Notes: a model not told the origin generated them from the letters alone. A stretch of DNA of 64,000 nt from Lingula anatina (GCF_001039355.2 NW_019775480.1:933639-997638), one strand, 5' to 3'; numbered from the stretch's first letter, positions 34,591 through 47,215 are shown. Translations and numbers: made by a program.

Positions 34591-35166
34591 ATGGCCGACT
34601 CCGCCGCACCAGCACCTGCGAAAAAGGCTTCCAAGGCAAAGCCGAAGGGGCCAGCAACTCACCCTCCGGTAGCCGAGATGGTTAACGCCGCAATCGCCGC
34701 GTTGAAAGAGCGCGGGGGTTCTTCTCTCCAGGCAATTAAGAAGTACGTTTCTGCTCACTACAAAGTGGACATGGTCAGAATCGCCCCGTTTATCAAGAAG
34801 TACCTGAAGAGCGCCGCAGCCGACGGCAAGCTCGTGCAGACCAAGGGGAAAGGGGCCGCCGGTTCATTCAAACTGGGAGCTGCCGCGAAGAAGCCAGCCG
34901 CTGCCAAGGTCAAGAAGCCCAAGGTTGCCAAAAAACCTAAGGCTGAGAAAGCAAAGAAAGTCAAGAAGGTCAAGACGCCGAAAAAGGCCGCTAAGAAACC
35001 AGCGGGTGAGAAGAAGGCAGCTAAGGTGAAGAAGGCCAAGTCTCCAAAGAAAGCCAAGGCTGCAAAACCCAAGTCTACCCCGAAGAAGGCAAAGTCCCCC
35101 AAAAAAGCTGCCAAGAAGGCCGCTAAACCGAAGGCGAAGAAGTCTCCCAAAAAAGCTGCCAAGTAA
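34591..35166 (+). CDS. H1: Linker histone H1 (replication-dependent, intronless)
   Basis: 191 aa. The globular winged-helix domain covers about residues 24-100: [20 protein letters not shown], then [33 protein letters not shown] and the closing GSFKLG. A short Ala/Pro/Lys N-tail precedes it, and a C-tail of about 90 residues is almost all Lys, Ala and Pro with KSPKK and TPKK phosphorylation-type motifs. It binds linker DNA at the nucleosome dyad and compacts chromatin. No introns, and the histone 3' stem-loop 31 nt after the stop, mark it as cell-cycle regulated. GC-rich coding sequence stands out from its AT-rich surroundings. It is alone here: no core histone genes lie within the window. 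Confidence 0.97.
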   Translation: MADSAAPAPAKKASKAKPKGPATHPPVAEMVNAAIAALKERGGSSLQAIKKYVSAHYKVDMVRIAPFIKKYLKSAAADGKLVQTKGKGAAGSFKLGAAAKKPAAAKVKKPKVAKKPKAEKAKKVKKVKTPKKAAKKPAGEKKAAKVKKAKSPKKAKAAKPKSTPKKAKSPKKAAKKAAKPKAKKSPKKAAK

Positions 35167-35197
35167 TCCTGCGGTGTTCAAATTGTCTTTGAACAAA

Positions 35198-35234
35198 GGT
35201 CCTTTTCAGGACCACCCAAATATCCCAGAAAAGC
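35198..35234 (+). terminator. Histone 3'-end stem-loop and downstream element
   Basis: GGTCCTTTTCAGGACC (35198-35213) is the 6-bp stem and 4-nt loop bound by SLBP, followed by ACCCA. CAGAAAAGC at 35226-35234 fits the purine-rich histone downstream element that pairs with U7 snRNA. Directs cleavage without a poly(A) tail. Confidence 0.95.
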
Positions 35235-35239
35235 TAGAC

Positions 35240-37320
35240 CAAATGTTCGTCCAATTTGTTAAACGACATACCGATTTGTCGTCCCTTTCTCACTTCTCCC
35301 AGTAGAAAGCATGTTCAAGTGAATTAAAACGAGTTAGAAACGCAATTTTAATGTCACCAAATGTGTCTAAATTTAGATCGTTACTCGAATTTAAGAAATT
35401 GGAATGTGGAAATTAAAAAAATGTTCACCATGGCTTGTATGGCCAGTCGCAAATACGCCCAATTAAAAGGATATCAACTGTTCATTTTGGCCAAAAAATG
35501 AATTTTCCTGGGGTAAACGACAATTTTACCATACTAACCAATGGTTAATGAATCCATTTCTAACATTCTAAATTTTTTAAAATAAAATCAATTAGGCGAC
35601 CATTACAGAGTATAGCGATCTACATAATTTATTCCATTCATTCTTTAAAAAGTTAACTAGTGGCATGAAAGGAAAGTTGAAAGATAAAATAGAATTTAAA
35701 GATGCATACAAAGTCAATTTTTTTGCCACAAAAAATGACCAAATACCAGCATATAGGTTCAATTAGGGAGAATTACCGAAACCTGAAAATGATGTTTGAA
35801 CGGATTTTTCTGCTAGCAGTCTATGCTGTATGTCAATGGGGCAGAAAAATAGGTCACAAAAGTAGGTTAAATTCCCTACCAAAAATTTAAAGAAAGGAGC
35901 AGTCTAAAGCTCTTTTATGGCTGATCGAGTGATCTATTCAGTTTATCCCTTGGCATATCGAATTTATTTGAGTCATATAAGAAACTAGTAGAAGTTGTTT
36001 ACATGTGTTACTCGGAATCCACGCTCCACTGATGCTCGGTTCGTATGTACCTTTAATCAAACAAGATTTGTTGATATTACTAGTATCTCCATACATGTGT
36101 TGTAGTGAAATATGATACTTTTATTAAAAAAAATGGTATATAAACCATAAAAGATGCATTAAAATAGGTCTGTGTCAAGTATCCCGTACCATATGGTTTT
36201 TAATTCAATATCACGCACGATGAAAAAGTGTTTAAAACTATTTTTTATTTTTTACAAATTTTAATAGAAATATAAGCAAAACTTTATTGAAAGATGACAA
36301 AAATTGAATTTATATATATATAACTTTGCCTAAGGTCCCCTTTTCGATCATTTTCCGATTTCAGGATTTAACCCCCACCCCACCCTAATTTCTCCCCTCC
36401 CCTCCCCCTCCAACTTAAATAATGACACGTCCCTTGGACTGGTTTACCTAAATGACAACGCATTTACTAAGTACGATACATATTTTCCTTTATTACAAGA
36501 AAATATATCGTTTTTATATGATATGAATTAATTTCATCCTGACAGGTTATATATATATATATAAAAAACTTCTATTCTTCAAAAAGTAAAACGACTGCAT
36601 GCTTGCAGGCAACACGTATTATTTGTCATCTTGTGACAACACAATTCGTAATCTCACCTGGCGCATTGTAAGGTTAACAAGACGTATGAATACTTTTAGC
36701 CTGCTTCATAAAAGTATAACAATGAGTTCCTTGGTTAATGTAACCTGAAAAATCGGGTTGTTTCAAAATACATTCCTATCAAACAGAAAGTGGATGACGG
36801 GGTGGGGGGGTGGGGGTGGGGGGTGGGGGGGGCTTATACCCTACCTGAGGTAGTTTTTACGGCAATTTTGTACACAAAATAAACAGAGACCTCGTCGAAA
36901 AACGATCATATAGTCCTGGTAGAGGGTAAGAGGCATATTTTAAGGTGGTGTTTGTATATAAATTGTAATGCATGTTTAGTTATATTACATTATGCGAAAT
37001 TATTGTGTTCGGCTGTCCTCTTTTTTTGTTAATCACACAACCTTCAAACAATTAAAAAAAAAGGAAGGAAGGATCATGTCGAGATAGCTGCCATCGTATA
37101 CCCTGAAGGAGAACAATTTCGTGGGCCTAACATGGCCATATTCCCTCCCTACTTTTGTGCTTACCCAATTAAGTGATCAAAAATGCGCAGGAAATGACTA
37201 GAAATTATCACCCCAGTCAAACTGTGACCATTTTGACTCCATTATAACTTAAATCTTGTCTGTTTTAAAGTTTGTTGTCACACGTAGCATTTTCTCTTTC
37301 CCTCCGGAAAATAAATAGTT
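35240..37320. other. Intergenic stretch between H1 and SLC22 gene
   Basis: No gene recognised. A strong G-run cluster lies at 36798-36833 (GGGGTGGGGGGGTGGGGGTG and more), able to form a G-quadruplex on the plus strand. Short (TA)n runs are present at 36312 and 36547. Confidence 0.5.
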
Positions 37321-37323
37321 CTA

Positions 37324-37751
37324 TTAGTTAGGAGGAGGGGAATCTGGCTCCCTGACACCAATAACTGCGAGTGCGATTTTTGCCGGAAGTGAAGTGTACG
37401 CATTTCGAACTTCCGCTATGGTTTGTGGAAGGGGCTTGTTGGCTGATTCCGGAAGAAGAATCGAAGCAAGTCCACCAGATACGGATATCACACCGAAGAT
37501 GATGAGTGGCAAAGTGCTCTTACTGCTGAACATGTTTTGACCTTGTAACTCACGCTGTAAGGAATTGAAGAAAGATTGCGTATAGTAAGCAGGGTTTTAA
37601 CTTTATGTATTTATTATGCCTTTTCGCCTTGTCATTTTACCCCCACCGCTCAACAGTCGCGTTAATTTTTTAGCTAAATTGTAAGCCAATCGCCATTTGG
37701 AATTTGCTTCATAGGCGCTCCATTTAATACTAAAGGAAACAGAATTAATAC

Positions 37752-37840
<89 letters not shown>

Positions 37841-40800
37841 TTTTAAATATAAACTTTATAATGAAATAGATGCTGTATAATAAGTTTACCTACCACTATA
37901 ACAGGAGCTAGAAGACTAAGCATTTTGCAGACAAATATACTTGTGGATAGTCCTGCATTACGCATGACAGTGGGGTAAATCTCTGCGCCCCATATATATA
38001 TAATGTTGTATGCGACGGTCACGGAAAACTTGGCGACAATAGAAAGTGCAATGCGTATCCAGTGGCCTGTGTGTTCATCTGCAAAGGCAACTAAAATTAT
38101 TAAAACTGGCGAATTAATTTATATCTCATCTGAATAGAGCAAATTCGACTTATATGTAATTGCCATACTGTAGAATTGTTGCGCTCTAGAGACTGGCCAT
38201 GGCAGGAACATTTGATTTATGTGTGAGACAATACACTATTCACCCGAGCGATATATGCCATAACACCTCGAGCGTCAGCGATAGGTGTTCATGGCATATA
38301 TCGCGAGAGAGTGACAGTGTATTATTTCACATACATACCTAGAAAAAATACAGTGATTTCATCCTAAAACACCCCTAAAACCTAATAAAATGACCCTATA
38401 TCACACTCTAGAGATGTTATACGGAATAAACTCGTCCACGTGCGCTGGTCACCTCCCGCCAAATTCTTACGTAATGTCTGACCAATTTGGTCAATTTTTT
38501 GCTAAATAATTGTCTTGGACATTCAACTGGCTTGGAAAGTATTTAATCAACCGTCGACACTGACCATCCGCGTCTCATCTGAGCCACACCTAGCTGGGAC
38601 TGCTGCCGGTAAAAGGTCCCAAGGCAAAACCTCTACTTTTTAGTGACATTTCTGATAAAAAAGTAGCGTCGGACCGGAATATAGTCAAAATAATTTTTCA
38701 CAAGTGCAAAGGAGAAAGAAATTTACTTTTTGGTGATATTTCTTACAACGAGGCAGTTTTGGAATAAAGTCAAAATCGACGGACGTTTATTACAAGAGTT
38801 ATAATTCTAGATTTGTATTGTTATTTCTGACGACGAGGCGATTACGGAATATAGTCAAAATCAAACGGATGTTTATTTCAAGTCCACAGGAGTAATAATT
38901 CTACGTTTTGGTGACATTTTTTACTACGAGGCGGTTTCGGAAAATACATGTGTTGGTTTTCAGAGCATTCATGTGCTATATGTAATTACAAGTTCAAAGG
39001 GGGAATACATTTGATTTGACCGATATATCTGATAAACAGAAAGAACGAACAGCTCAAAAACAAAAGGTAAATAACACAACCCTCATTAAAAAGTTATAGA
39101 TTTACAAATAATTTGTATGCACGTGTGGCTTAAATGTAAACTAATTCCCGATTTCAAATCATGTCCATATGATATGACTTAGTGTAATAAAATGATAAAT
39201 AATAATTGTTAAACGTGAAAAGTTTATGGCGATTTTTTAAGAGTGAGAGAGATTTTAAATTTGTCTAATGGTAGGTATATAACGTAAGCAACGTCACTAT
39301 TCTCTTGATGCCAAGAAGGTCACATGATCACTCTGTCTTTGGCTTTCAGTATTTAAGAGACCTCGACCGATTTAATCAAGATGTAGTCGTAAAATTCTAG
39401 ACTACATCGAGGTTAAGTCCGAGTTTTCTGAGAGACGCTACGCAGAAATGTCGAGTGAAGCGAGACATTTTTGGGTAAGGGCTTGAGGTTGCCCTCGATC
39501 TTCACTGAAGTTTGGCTAAATGGACAGGCTTCAGTGATCATCATATCGCCACGGTCATATAACATCCCTAGGTATGTATTCCGCAAAAACATATACATGT
39601 TACCAGACGAATCACAGGATAAATAACACGTCCTCTATCTATACAATATTTATAATAAATCAGCCAAAACTAAAAGTTTGAAACTTGCCTTCGCCTGTAT
39701 AAAGCTCCACAAACGTTGTCGACAGACACAACATGCCACACAGGACCATTGTCAATACAAAGGGAATCTTTCTGCCGTATCGGTTGATAGTAAATAGCAC
39801 ACAATTGGCGGGAAACTCAATCAGACCAACCAGAAAATAGTTGACGAAGATGCTGCCTTCAATATTGCCGCTGTTTAATGAGATACCGAACCAAGTGGCC
39901 TCCACTAATCCCCTGTAATAAAACCACCATGTTGTAAAGCAAATCGCATGTTCTAACTAAAAAAAAAACGTTTTGTTTAATATTTAAATAATATGTTCTA
40001 TATCACTTTTTAATTATTGTGAATTTCGTTTCGTGTTTCAGGAATCAATAGTACAAAACTGTGAAAATATTGGGGTAAGTCAAATTATTCAAATATTACC
40101 CAAAATCTGTGCTTACAGTGACGTGACTTAAATGTTCCCCTTTGTGGAATGGTTCAATCTGGGTGGGAGGTGTGGGGAGGGGGGCGCTAAATACCCACCA
40201 AATCAATGAGAGGAGCACCGTATGAAATACCAGTCGAGGCGTCTTCCACAATTCCTTGAGTATTCCGTTAGACTTCTGTGGAACGGCGTCGACTTTCAGA
40301 TTATCAAATATATCATAAGACTTAATATGGCGGCCGTTCTGACGAGCCACTCTCTTGGCGACTTGTTTTGCGTCCTCCTTTCGACCTCTGGACAATAGCC
40401 ATCTTATGGATTCCGGCACAGTCCTAAATAAGACAAACAGTAAAAATAAATAATTAAAGAGAAAAATAAAGGCAGTAAAACCTTATTTTAAAATATTTGG
40501 AATCCCGCGTTTTCTTTTGGTTGAAATTGCAACCTTTCTCCAGAAGAATTGTACATGTTTGTCCTGTAAATGTCATCAGCACTTTTATAGTACTCTTTTT
40601 AGAAACTGATCAATTCAACACCTGATACACAGTATAGAATCCAGATTTTCTTTATTTTTGAAACCCCATACTATTTATCAGATATATTGTAAAAAAAAAT
40701 AGAGGTGAGAAACTACGTACTGCTTTCTGAAATAACCTGTCGCAATGAATTACCAGCATTCCTCTACATTGTAGCTCGAATATGGCAAAAGTTTGACTCG

Positions 40801-42376
40801 ATCAGTAACATGCCGTGGTGTTCAAAACAAAAGATATTACTTTAACTAATGTTTTATAAAAAAAGAAATATAGAAATAATGCTCTTCGAAGTCTAAGATG
40901 CTTTCTTTCTCTACTTAGGCCTATTGTAGGCGAATTTCAGGCGTCCTTTGAAGGTCACCCTGTCCCAGAAAGTGCATGGAAGCTTTTCAGTTGCAACCTT
41001 CCCCCCCCCCCCCCCCCCCTTATTCAGGGTGACTGTAAGCAAATTTAATTGGACGGAATACATACCGTTATTATTANTTTAAAAAAAATTTGTCATTTGC
41101 CCACCCCTATTTATGGTATATAGATAATCAGCGTAGAGGGAGCTCTCCATAAGACTTACCACGTGTACACTGCAAGCAGTAAGGCAGGTGCAGTTATCGC
41201 TGCCTGTAGATAGCGCCAGTGTCGGAGGGCGTAGGCAATACCAGAAGTCCCGCAACTTCCAGCGGCAAAGAAAAAATGCATGATGATCCCGGCGAACATT
41301 CTCTTTTTGGGCCCTACGACTTCCATTCCTGGAGCAATTGATGGGAATGTAAATACTCACCATTAAGATATTTTGCATGATAAGCGAGAAAGAACAGACC
41401 ATACCCAAAATACCCCGACAACAAAATATATGGGCTACTTAATTCTTTTTTTTTTTTTTTTTTTTTTTTTGATGTTTCAAAATTTGCATCAAAAGAACAC
41501 CGGAATTATCAATTCATCAAGAGTAAGCAGACTTAAGCACTGTCTATGAGGAAACGAAGAAACAAAAAAGAAAGTAAAGGCACGTTAAAGATACCATCTA
41601 TGAAACCTTGGGCATTTTGCTTCGAAATGAGACGGTCCGTTTGAGCAAACCATATGACGTCACTTGCAATCCATATGACGTCACCGGCAAACCATGTGAC
41701 GTCAATAGTAAGCCACATTTATCCGTATAGTGTCAGTATAGTAGCTATCAGCTAGCACTTACCAAATGAGAACGACGTCGTGTATGCCCCGCTGGAGGAT
41801 GCTCCGATAAGAAACTTGAACAAGATCGCGGTAACGACATTTGGCGAAAATGTTGAAGCCAGCCCAGAAGCGCTGAGAAACAGTAAGGCACAGCCCAGAG
41901 CGGTTCGACGTCCTAGTCTAGAATAAATCCAACGCTTGCAAAATATAGTTAGGTGTTTGTTGCACTGAGAGCAATACATAAAATGTAAGCGTGAAATTCT
42001 CTAGGCGTCGTATATCAGCCAGATATCTACAATGAGTTTCTTGAAGCCTTCCATTTGATGTGATGTAATGCCACCAATGACTAGATATACTTCGTATGTT
42101 ATTGTTAATTATTCACTTTCTTCATATCTCATTTCAATCCATTGTCTTTTTTATTTCAATCTTTAAAACGTTTTTAAAAAAGGACTATGAAAGCACAGTG
42201 TTAAGCCACTCCTAAGGGAGTGTTTTTTCTTTTTTTTTAGCAAAATGCTGAACCCACCTATCTGATAAAAGACCTATCCCGACATTGCCCACTGCACTCC
42301 CGATCAGAAATATTAATGACAAAAGAGTCACGAGGCTAGCGTCGTCGCAGACAAGATTGAACTGAAATAAATTAAC

Positions 42377-42439
<63 letters not shown>

Positions 42440-42696
42440 AATGTGCATGAAACTATGAAAAAAGATGGGAAAAGGAGTCTGACAGTGCAGTAGTTTAGTC
42501 AGGAGAAAACATAAGTGTAAACAGGCCTTTTTTCTAAAAATGTGGTCCTTTCGTGACGAAACGTTAGTTTACCTAGATCAAATTTACCCATAGAGGACCT
42601 TTTTCACCCAGAGTGGACCTCTTACCACTGGCTACGAGCATGGGAAATGCTCACGAGCGTGCGCGTGCGTATACATGTGTGTGAGAAAGTGTTTGT

Positions 42697-42754
<58 letters not shown>

Positions 42755-44207
42755 AGAAGAGGAGAGAGAAAGCTGTATGGGAAACAAAAAAGGCAATAAA
42801 AACAATCAAATGATATAACATAACAGCTGAGTAAGTACACACCTCGCTGGCATAAGTTTCCTCCACAACGCTGCGATCAAATTTCCATTCATTGCACTTC
42901 TCTCTGCTCCCATTAACAACGCTTTCACAGGCAGAAGACAGATTGCGGTGCTCGTCACTGAAAAAGTGCTGAATCTGTCCCGTCTGGTTACTGCCCGTGT
43001 CATTTTGGGGGGAAATACACCTGCAAGTTATGCACGCCATGGGTTAAAAACAGCCATTAAATTGCTATATGATATCTTGTTGGTCAGAATAATTGAAATA
43101 GCTTATATCATAGAAATATATATAACTGGAATCATCCGTTAACAGCTTCAGGTGCGTTAACTAGGAGTAGATGTCACCTGGGAGTGGGACGGGTGGGGAG
43201 GGGGTGGTAAGAATAAAAAGATATTATTATTCCATGCTCGGTTTGTATGCACGTGAAGACAGAAAGACGGTGGTAGGATAACGTTATCTTAACATAGGCT
43301 TTTTAATATCCTAGTGAATTATCTCAAACTTGAATTCTTTTGGAAAGGAATATATCAGAAAATATAAAAGATCAAACAGATTTTTCGTTCAGTTAGATTC
43401 CTTCGAGATAAACGATAATTCGAGCTATAAGGTGGCAATAGATGTAATAAGATCGAACCATAAACCAGTTTTTCTAGTTTTGAATACCTGATTTTTACAG
43501 TCAATAGTGAAATCCACCAGTTGGTATCACCACACTGAGAGAGCGACTGAAAACTATAAACCCAAAATTCTAAATTGGATGATGGATAATAATAAAGTAA
43601 ATGCTTTTGGATGTAGTACACAGGGGTGACTGAGAAGTGTGTTCACGTAAAATAGGAAAAGCAACAATTTGCAATAGGGATCTATTGCTCATTGTTTGAA
43701 TTCTGAAGTTATTTTGGGCGTACGATAAAGAGTAGGACAGAAATATATATATATATGGTAACGACCAATAAATACATACATTGCCACCTTTTACTTTTTT
43801 CTTATAAATACTAGTACTGTCATGTTAATACGTGTCTGAAACATAATGTTAAAGCTTTTACACGTTTTGTTTTCTCATCATCGGACTGGCCAAACAAGTA
43901 CTTTTGCGTTCATCTTACAATACACCCCCTCACAGCCACTACCCCACCCCCACCCCCACCTACCCCCACCCTATCCAACCCCACCTTGGTCGTCAACTCA
44001 CCTGTGCTCCGGTGTGTATCCCATAAACGGTACAGACATATATTGTAAGGAAGCAAGGGTACTACACAGACAAAACAGGGGCAACACACGGAGCTGGAAC
44101 CTTCCAAAATCACCCATCTGTTCAAATATGTCGTCCAGTTGAGTTTGTTTTTCCGCCGTGACATCACTTCTTGCAGTGGAGGGTTTTTTCTTCTCCAATT
44201 TCTCCAT
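37324..44207 (-). CDS. SLC22-family organic cation/carnitine-type transporter (MFS)
   Basis: Nine exons: 44207-44002, 43020-42843, 42361-42258, 41917-41763, 41328-41160, 40423-40199, 39912-39689, 38078-37894 and 37554-37324. Phases close to 558 aa, the usual size for 12-helix SLC22 carriers at the plasma membrane. Evidence in order: DDIFEQMGDFGRFQ at the start, TM1, and a large glycosylatable extracellular loop with CNEWKFDRS and FNLVCDDASL. The MFS loop GLLSDRLGRRTALG follows, split by intron 3, then PESIRWLLSRGRKEDA in the central cytoplasmic loop, NRYGRKIP, and AEIYPTVMRNAGL before the last helices. Intron 7 has a GC donor (GAAG|GCAAGT). Intron 8 uses GTG|GTAGGT by phase. Substrate cannot be told from sequence; cations, carnitine or anions are all possible. 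Confidence 0.92.
37753..37844. repeat. (TA)n tract followed by T22 (SLC22 intron 8)
   Basis: About 35 TA dinucleotides and then 22 T, 50 bp inside the intron from the exon 8 donor. Confidence 0.98.
38219..38334. mobile_element. 116-bp hairpin element (MITE-like, SLC22 intron 7)
   Basis: Near-perfect palindrome. The outer arms TATGTGTGAGACAATACACT and AGTGTATTATTTCACATA pair, and the inner arms GCGATATATGCCATAACACC and GGTGTTCATGGCATATATCG pair around a loop CTCGAGCGTCAGCGATA. No other copy seen in this window. Confidence 0.8.
38630..38945. repeat. Diverged tandem repeat of about 90 bp, four copies
   Basis: Each copy has a CTACTTTTTAGTGACATTTC-like start, an ACGAGGCGGTTTCGGAAT-like middle and GTCAAAATC...CGGACGTTTATT. 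Copies start at about 38632, 38721, 38809 and 38901. In SLC22 intron 7; non-coding. Confidence 0.7.
41651..41705. repeat. Three-copy 21-bp repeat, each with a full CRE (SLC22 intron 4)
   Basis: TGACGTCA occurs at 41655-41662, 41676-41683 and 41697-41704, each preceded by CCATA or CCATG. The spacing is exactly 21 bp, so the three sites fall on one face of the helix. It lies about 60 bp past the exon 4 donor. Confidence 0.85.
42382..42434. repeat. (TA)n microsatellite next to SLC22 exon 3
   Basis: About 26 TA repeats ending 20 bp before the exon 3 acceptor (minus strand), so it occupies the region where the branch point should be. Confidence 0.97.
42690..42752. repeat. (GT)n/(GA)n compound microsatellite (SLC22 intron 2)
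   Basis: GTGTGTG followed by about 15 AG dinucleotides and AAG units. A Ser/Thr/His-rich frame across it is an artefact of the repeat. Confidence 0.95.
43936..43986 (-). promoter_or_regulatory. G-run cluster just inside SLC22 intron 1
   Basis: Read on the sense (minus) strand this is six or more runs of GGG to GGGGG, starting 15 bp after the exon 1 donor. Intronic G-runs close to a donor are known splicing enhancers bound by hnRNP H/F, and can form an RNA G-quadruplex. Function here is inferred from position only. Confidence 0.45.
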
Positions 44208-45299
44208 GGTCTTTCAAGATATGTCGGACTATACTTTTTATCGATCTCAGTTCAAAATGAACGAACGAATAAGTTTGCGCCGCCGCAAGCGATGTGGGAA
44301 ATCTTGGGCAGCTTCCAGATAACAAGGCAGTCAGCAAATGCCACTTGTAGCGCAGATGTTTGGGATTTCAACCCCATTTACCCTTGGTGTTTTTGCCTAT
44401 CTTACAAAAATTGGCCAATCACTGGCGATCACTATTCGGTAGGCCAAACATTAAACCAATCAACGCGAAGTATTTCTCGCCTGTTCCACAAAACCCTTAA
44501 GAGTGCCGATTGTTAATTTTATTACGATAGCAGGTTGAATTACGATAGTGAGCAAAAATTGGCGATCCATGTAGGCCACTCCTGCACCCGTCTGAAACTA
44601 GGTCGTCACTCATAACCTGTTACATTCTTTCCTTCCTGAGCATGCATGATTTCTTTTAAAAAGATGTCGTAAATTGATATCCGTCGACGTTTCTACAGTC
44701 ATTGTCCGGTTAGTGTCCAGTTGGACGTGGCAAACAAATTCTGGCCAAAACAAGGGCACCAAGATGTGACATATAGTTCATGGTCACAACAAATAATGGC
44801 CATCGGTGATACCTTGACATTTTGTCCGTTTTAATCTGCCTGACACCAAATATACCGGTAGGTATTTTTTTTCTATGTTAAAATGATGTTTGTCACTGTC
44901 TTTGTTTAAGAAAATAATGCCCGGCAGTATGCTAAAATATTTCGTCTTCATAGGCTTAATTTCTTAAGTCTTAAAAGTCGAAAAAAAAAACAGGTGACAG
45001 GTGTGATAGGAATGGTAGTCTGCTAGGAACCGTTGTCCGTTCCCCATTACTTTGTACAGGTGTGACAGGAATGGAAGTCAGCTAGGAACCGTAGTCCGTT
45101 CTTCATTACTTAGTACAGGTGACATTCGTCCCATATACTAACCCCAATAATCCGACTACCTTAACTTGTACTAATCATATTCCATTTCTTAGATATTCTT
45201 GTGAAACGCACTTTAGTCAGGATGGTAGTCCCAGAACTGACTTAAGACTTTCCCTGTAACAGGACTCAGGCGTCACCGCCGGGATGTCATCTTTGGGAC
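44208..45299. other. SLC22 5' flank
   Basis: No coding exon. The phrase GGTGACAGGTGTGATAGGAATGG, in shorter form CAGGTGTGACAGGAATGG, with CTAGGAACCGT(T/A)GTCCGTTC, is repeated about 60 bp apart at 44993-45060 and 45055-45120, giving a two-unit tandem repeat. Confidence 0.5.
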
Positions 45300-45300
45300 C

Positions 45301-45550
45301 ATTCCCACACCTTATCGTACCAACTGAGGGTCGATCTATCTCCGAGGGGATTTTCGCTAAATTGCAATCCACTTTTAAAGCGGCTTAGACATCTGTCATG
45401 CCTACGGAAGCTGCTAGGGGGTACTTAACTATCGTTTAACAGCTTCAGTAGGCATGACAGATATCTAAGACGCTTAACTGAAAGCAATTTAGCGAGAAAC
45501 CCCTCGGAGATGGATCGATCCAGTTAGATCGATCTGGGTTTGGGAACCTA
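45301..45550. mobile_element. Foldback MITE family 1, copy 5 (longest hairpin)
   Basis: CTCCGAGGGGATTTTCGCTA pairs with TAGCGAGAAACCCCTCGGAG. GACATCTGTCATGCCTAC pairs with GTAGGCATGACAGATATC. Ends ATTCCCACACC and GGTTTGGGAACC match the GGGAAT-type ends of other copies. Arms of about 100 bp still pair well. Confidence 0.8.
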
Positions 45551-46730
45551 GTCTTCATAAAGGCAAACAATAGCACTGACCGTCGCGTGGGCGTTTATTA
45601 GCGGTGTGAACGAACTAAAAAGGAACTTTTGACGAAAAAATGTTAAATGGTGGCAGTGGGTACTCTTGACGTTTCTTTAAATATCTTACGCGTGAATGTT
45701 GTGATCTATTTATTTATTTATTTATTTATTGTTGGGGTGCTACAAGGCGCAGGCCTACTTCACAAAACACAGTCATGTCACGTTGACATGTTAACAATTG
45801 GGCTCACCGTCTTCGGTTAGCTTATTTTTCGGTTGTTTGTATCGGTTAGATAACTGACGGGCTTCCAACTGCATTCTTTGTCTTCGATGCATTACTTGGC
45901 AGGTCTCCGACTTGCTTTTAACAAAAGCAATTTCAGTACCAGTTTAGACTGGACCGGAGGAGCTGCAACTAACCTGAACAGCCTTGATAACAATTTCGTA
46001 AGTAAATGCGCCATGATATTTTTGTGTGTGTTCTGCAAGACCTTACATTGTTGAGGCAGTAAGTTAGGTCAACATGAATCACTTTGACGCTAATATAGTA
46101 AAATGCTTTCATATAATACCCTTTGGAAATATTTTAAAGGCTACTACATTTTTGACAATAAATCCAACTACTGGTATTAGTCATTTTTCGATTGTATAAT
46201 AAAAAATAATACTACTAATAATAATAATGGTAATATGATTATAATGATGACGGTGATGTAGACAAATGAATGTAGGGCATATATAACGGGATTTGGTAGC
46301 CTGTCAGAAAAGTGTCTGGATCCGTTTCTGAATCTTCATACTGTTCCAAAATACACGCATCAGAAATTTAAGAAAACATTTGTTTCACCAATGGCCGACT
46401 AGTGCTTATTTTTGTCTTATTTTTATTTTAGAAAAACCACAGGCCCAAGCAGTCGAAAAGTACGGGATGACACCGATACACTCGTCCCATTTGGGATCAT
46501 TTGGGCGCGACGGAGAAATCGCTTTGTTCAGTCCGACTTTGTTGCAACAACGAATCAGATCAGTTACGGGTTGCCTAACATCTGGAAAACAACAACTATA
46601 ACAGCAACAACAACAACAAACAAACAAAATAAAACACAATCAGGTTCTTCTTATTTGATCCCTTTAGATACACAGGTTAGTAAGTAATAAATGGCAATGG
46701 TTTATAAGGAACAGAAGCCAAAGTATATTG
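45551..46730. other. Intergenic stretch
   Basis: A (TTTA)n run near 45705-45730 and an (ATAATA)n run at 46200-46230. Two overlapping open frames at 46380-46687 show no family resemblance, and I do not call them genes. Confidence 0.4.
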
Positions 46731-46998
46731 ATTTCATGAAAATATTATAACATGCTTCAAAAACCGGTCAAGATATATCTTTCTATATCGTTCAAGTGCC
46801 TCTTGGAAGATCTGCACCAATGACTGCTCTGCATGGACAAAAGTGCAAAGTGGAGTGCAAAAGTTACGTCAATTTCAAATCTCCAACTATGAAGTTCACA
46901 ATACAAATAAGCGTTGGGAGCACCCAGTGTGTTAGGTGTGACGGCTATTGTGCCGGGTCGGGACAAGGTGCTTCATGAAAATATTATAACCTGCTTCA

Positions 46999-47024
46999 AA
47001 AAAAAAAAAAAAATAAATAAAAAA

Positions 47025-47059
<35 letters not shown>

Positions 47060-47123
47060 TAAAATAAATAAATAAATAAATGAATAAATAAATAAAAAAA
47101 TAAATAAAAATAAAAATAAAAAC
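46999..47123. repeat. A-rich (AAT)n/(AAAT)n microsatellite
   Basis: A15 followed by AAT and AAATA repeats, inserted into the second copy of the local duplication. Confidence 0.95.
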
Positions 47124-47215
47124 CCCGAGTAGGACGTATGGATTGGTTAGTGACATTAACGTTTGTTGCCAACCGGTCAAGATATACATTTCTACATCGT
47201 TCAAGTACCTCTTGA

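Noticed and set aside
34758-35196. Long reverse-strand frames over the histone H1 gene
   Set aside because: They are shadows of the Lys/Ala codons of H1, giving Phe/Leu/Ala-rich strings.
46380-46687. Overlapping plus-strand frames of 73 and 91 codons
   Set aside because: No recognisable motif and no consistent exon signals; possibly an old repeat.
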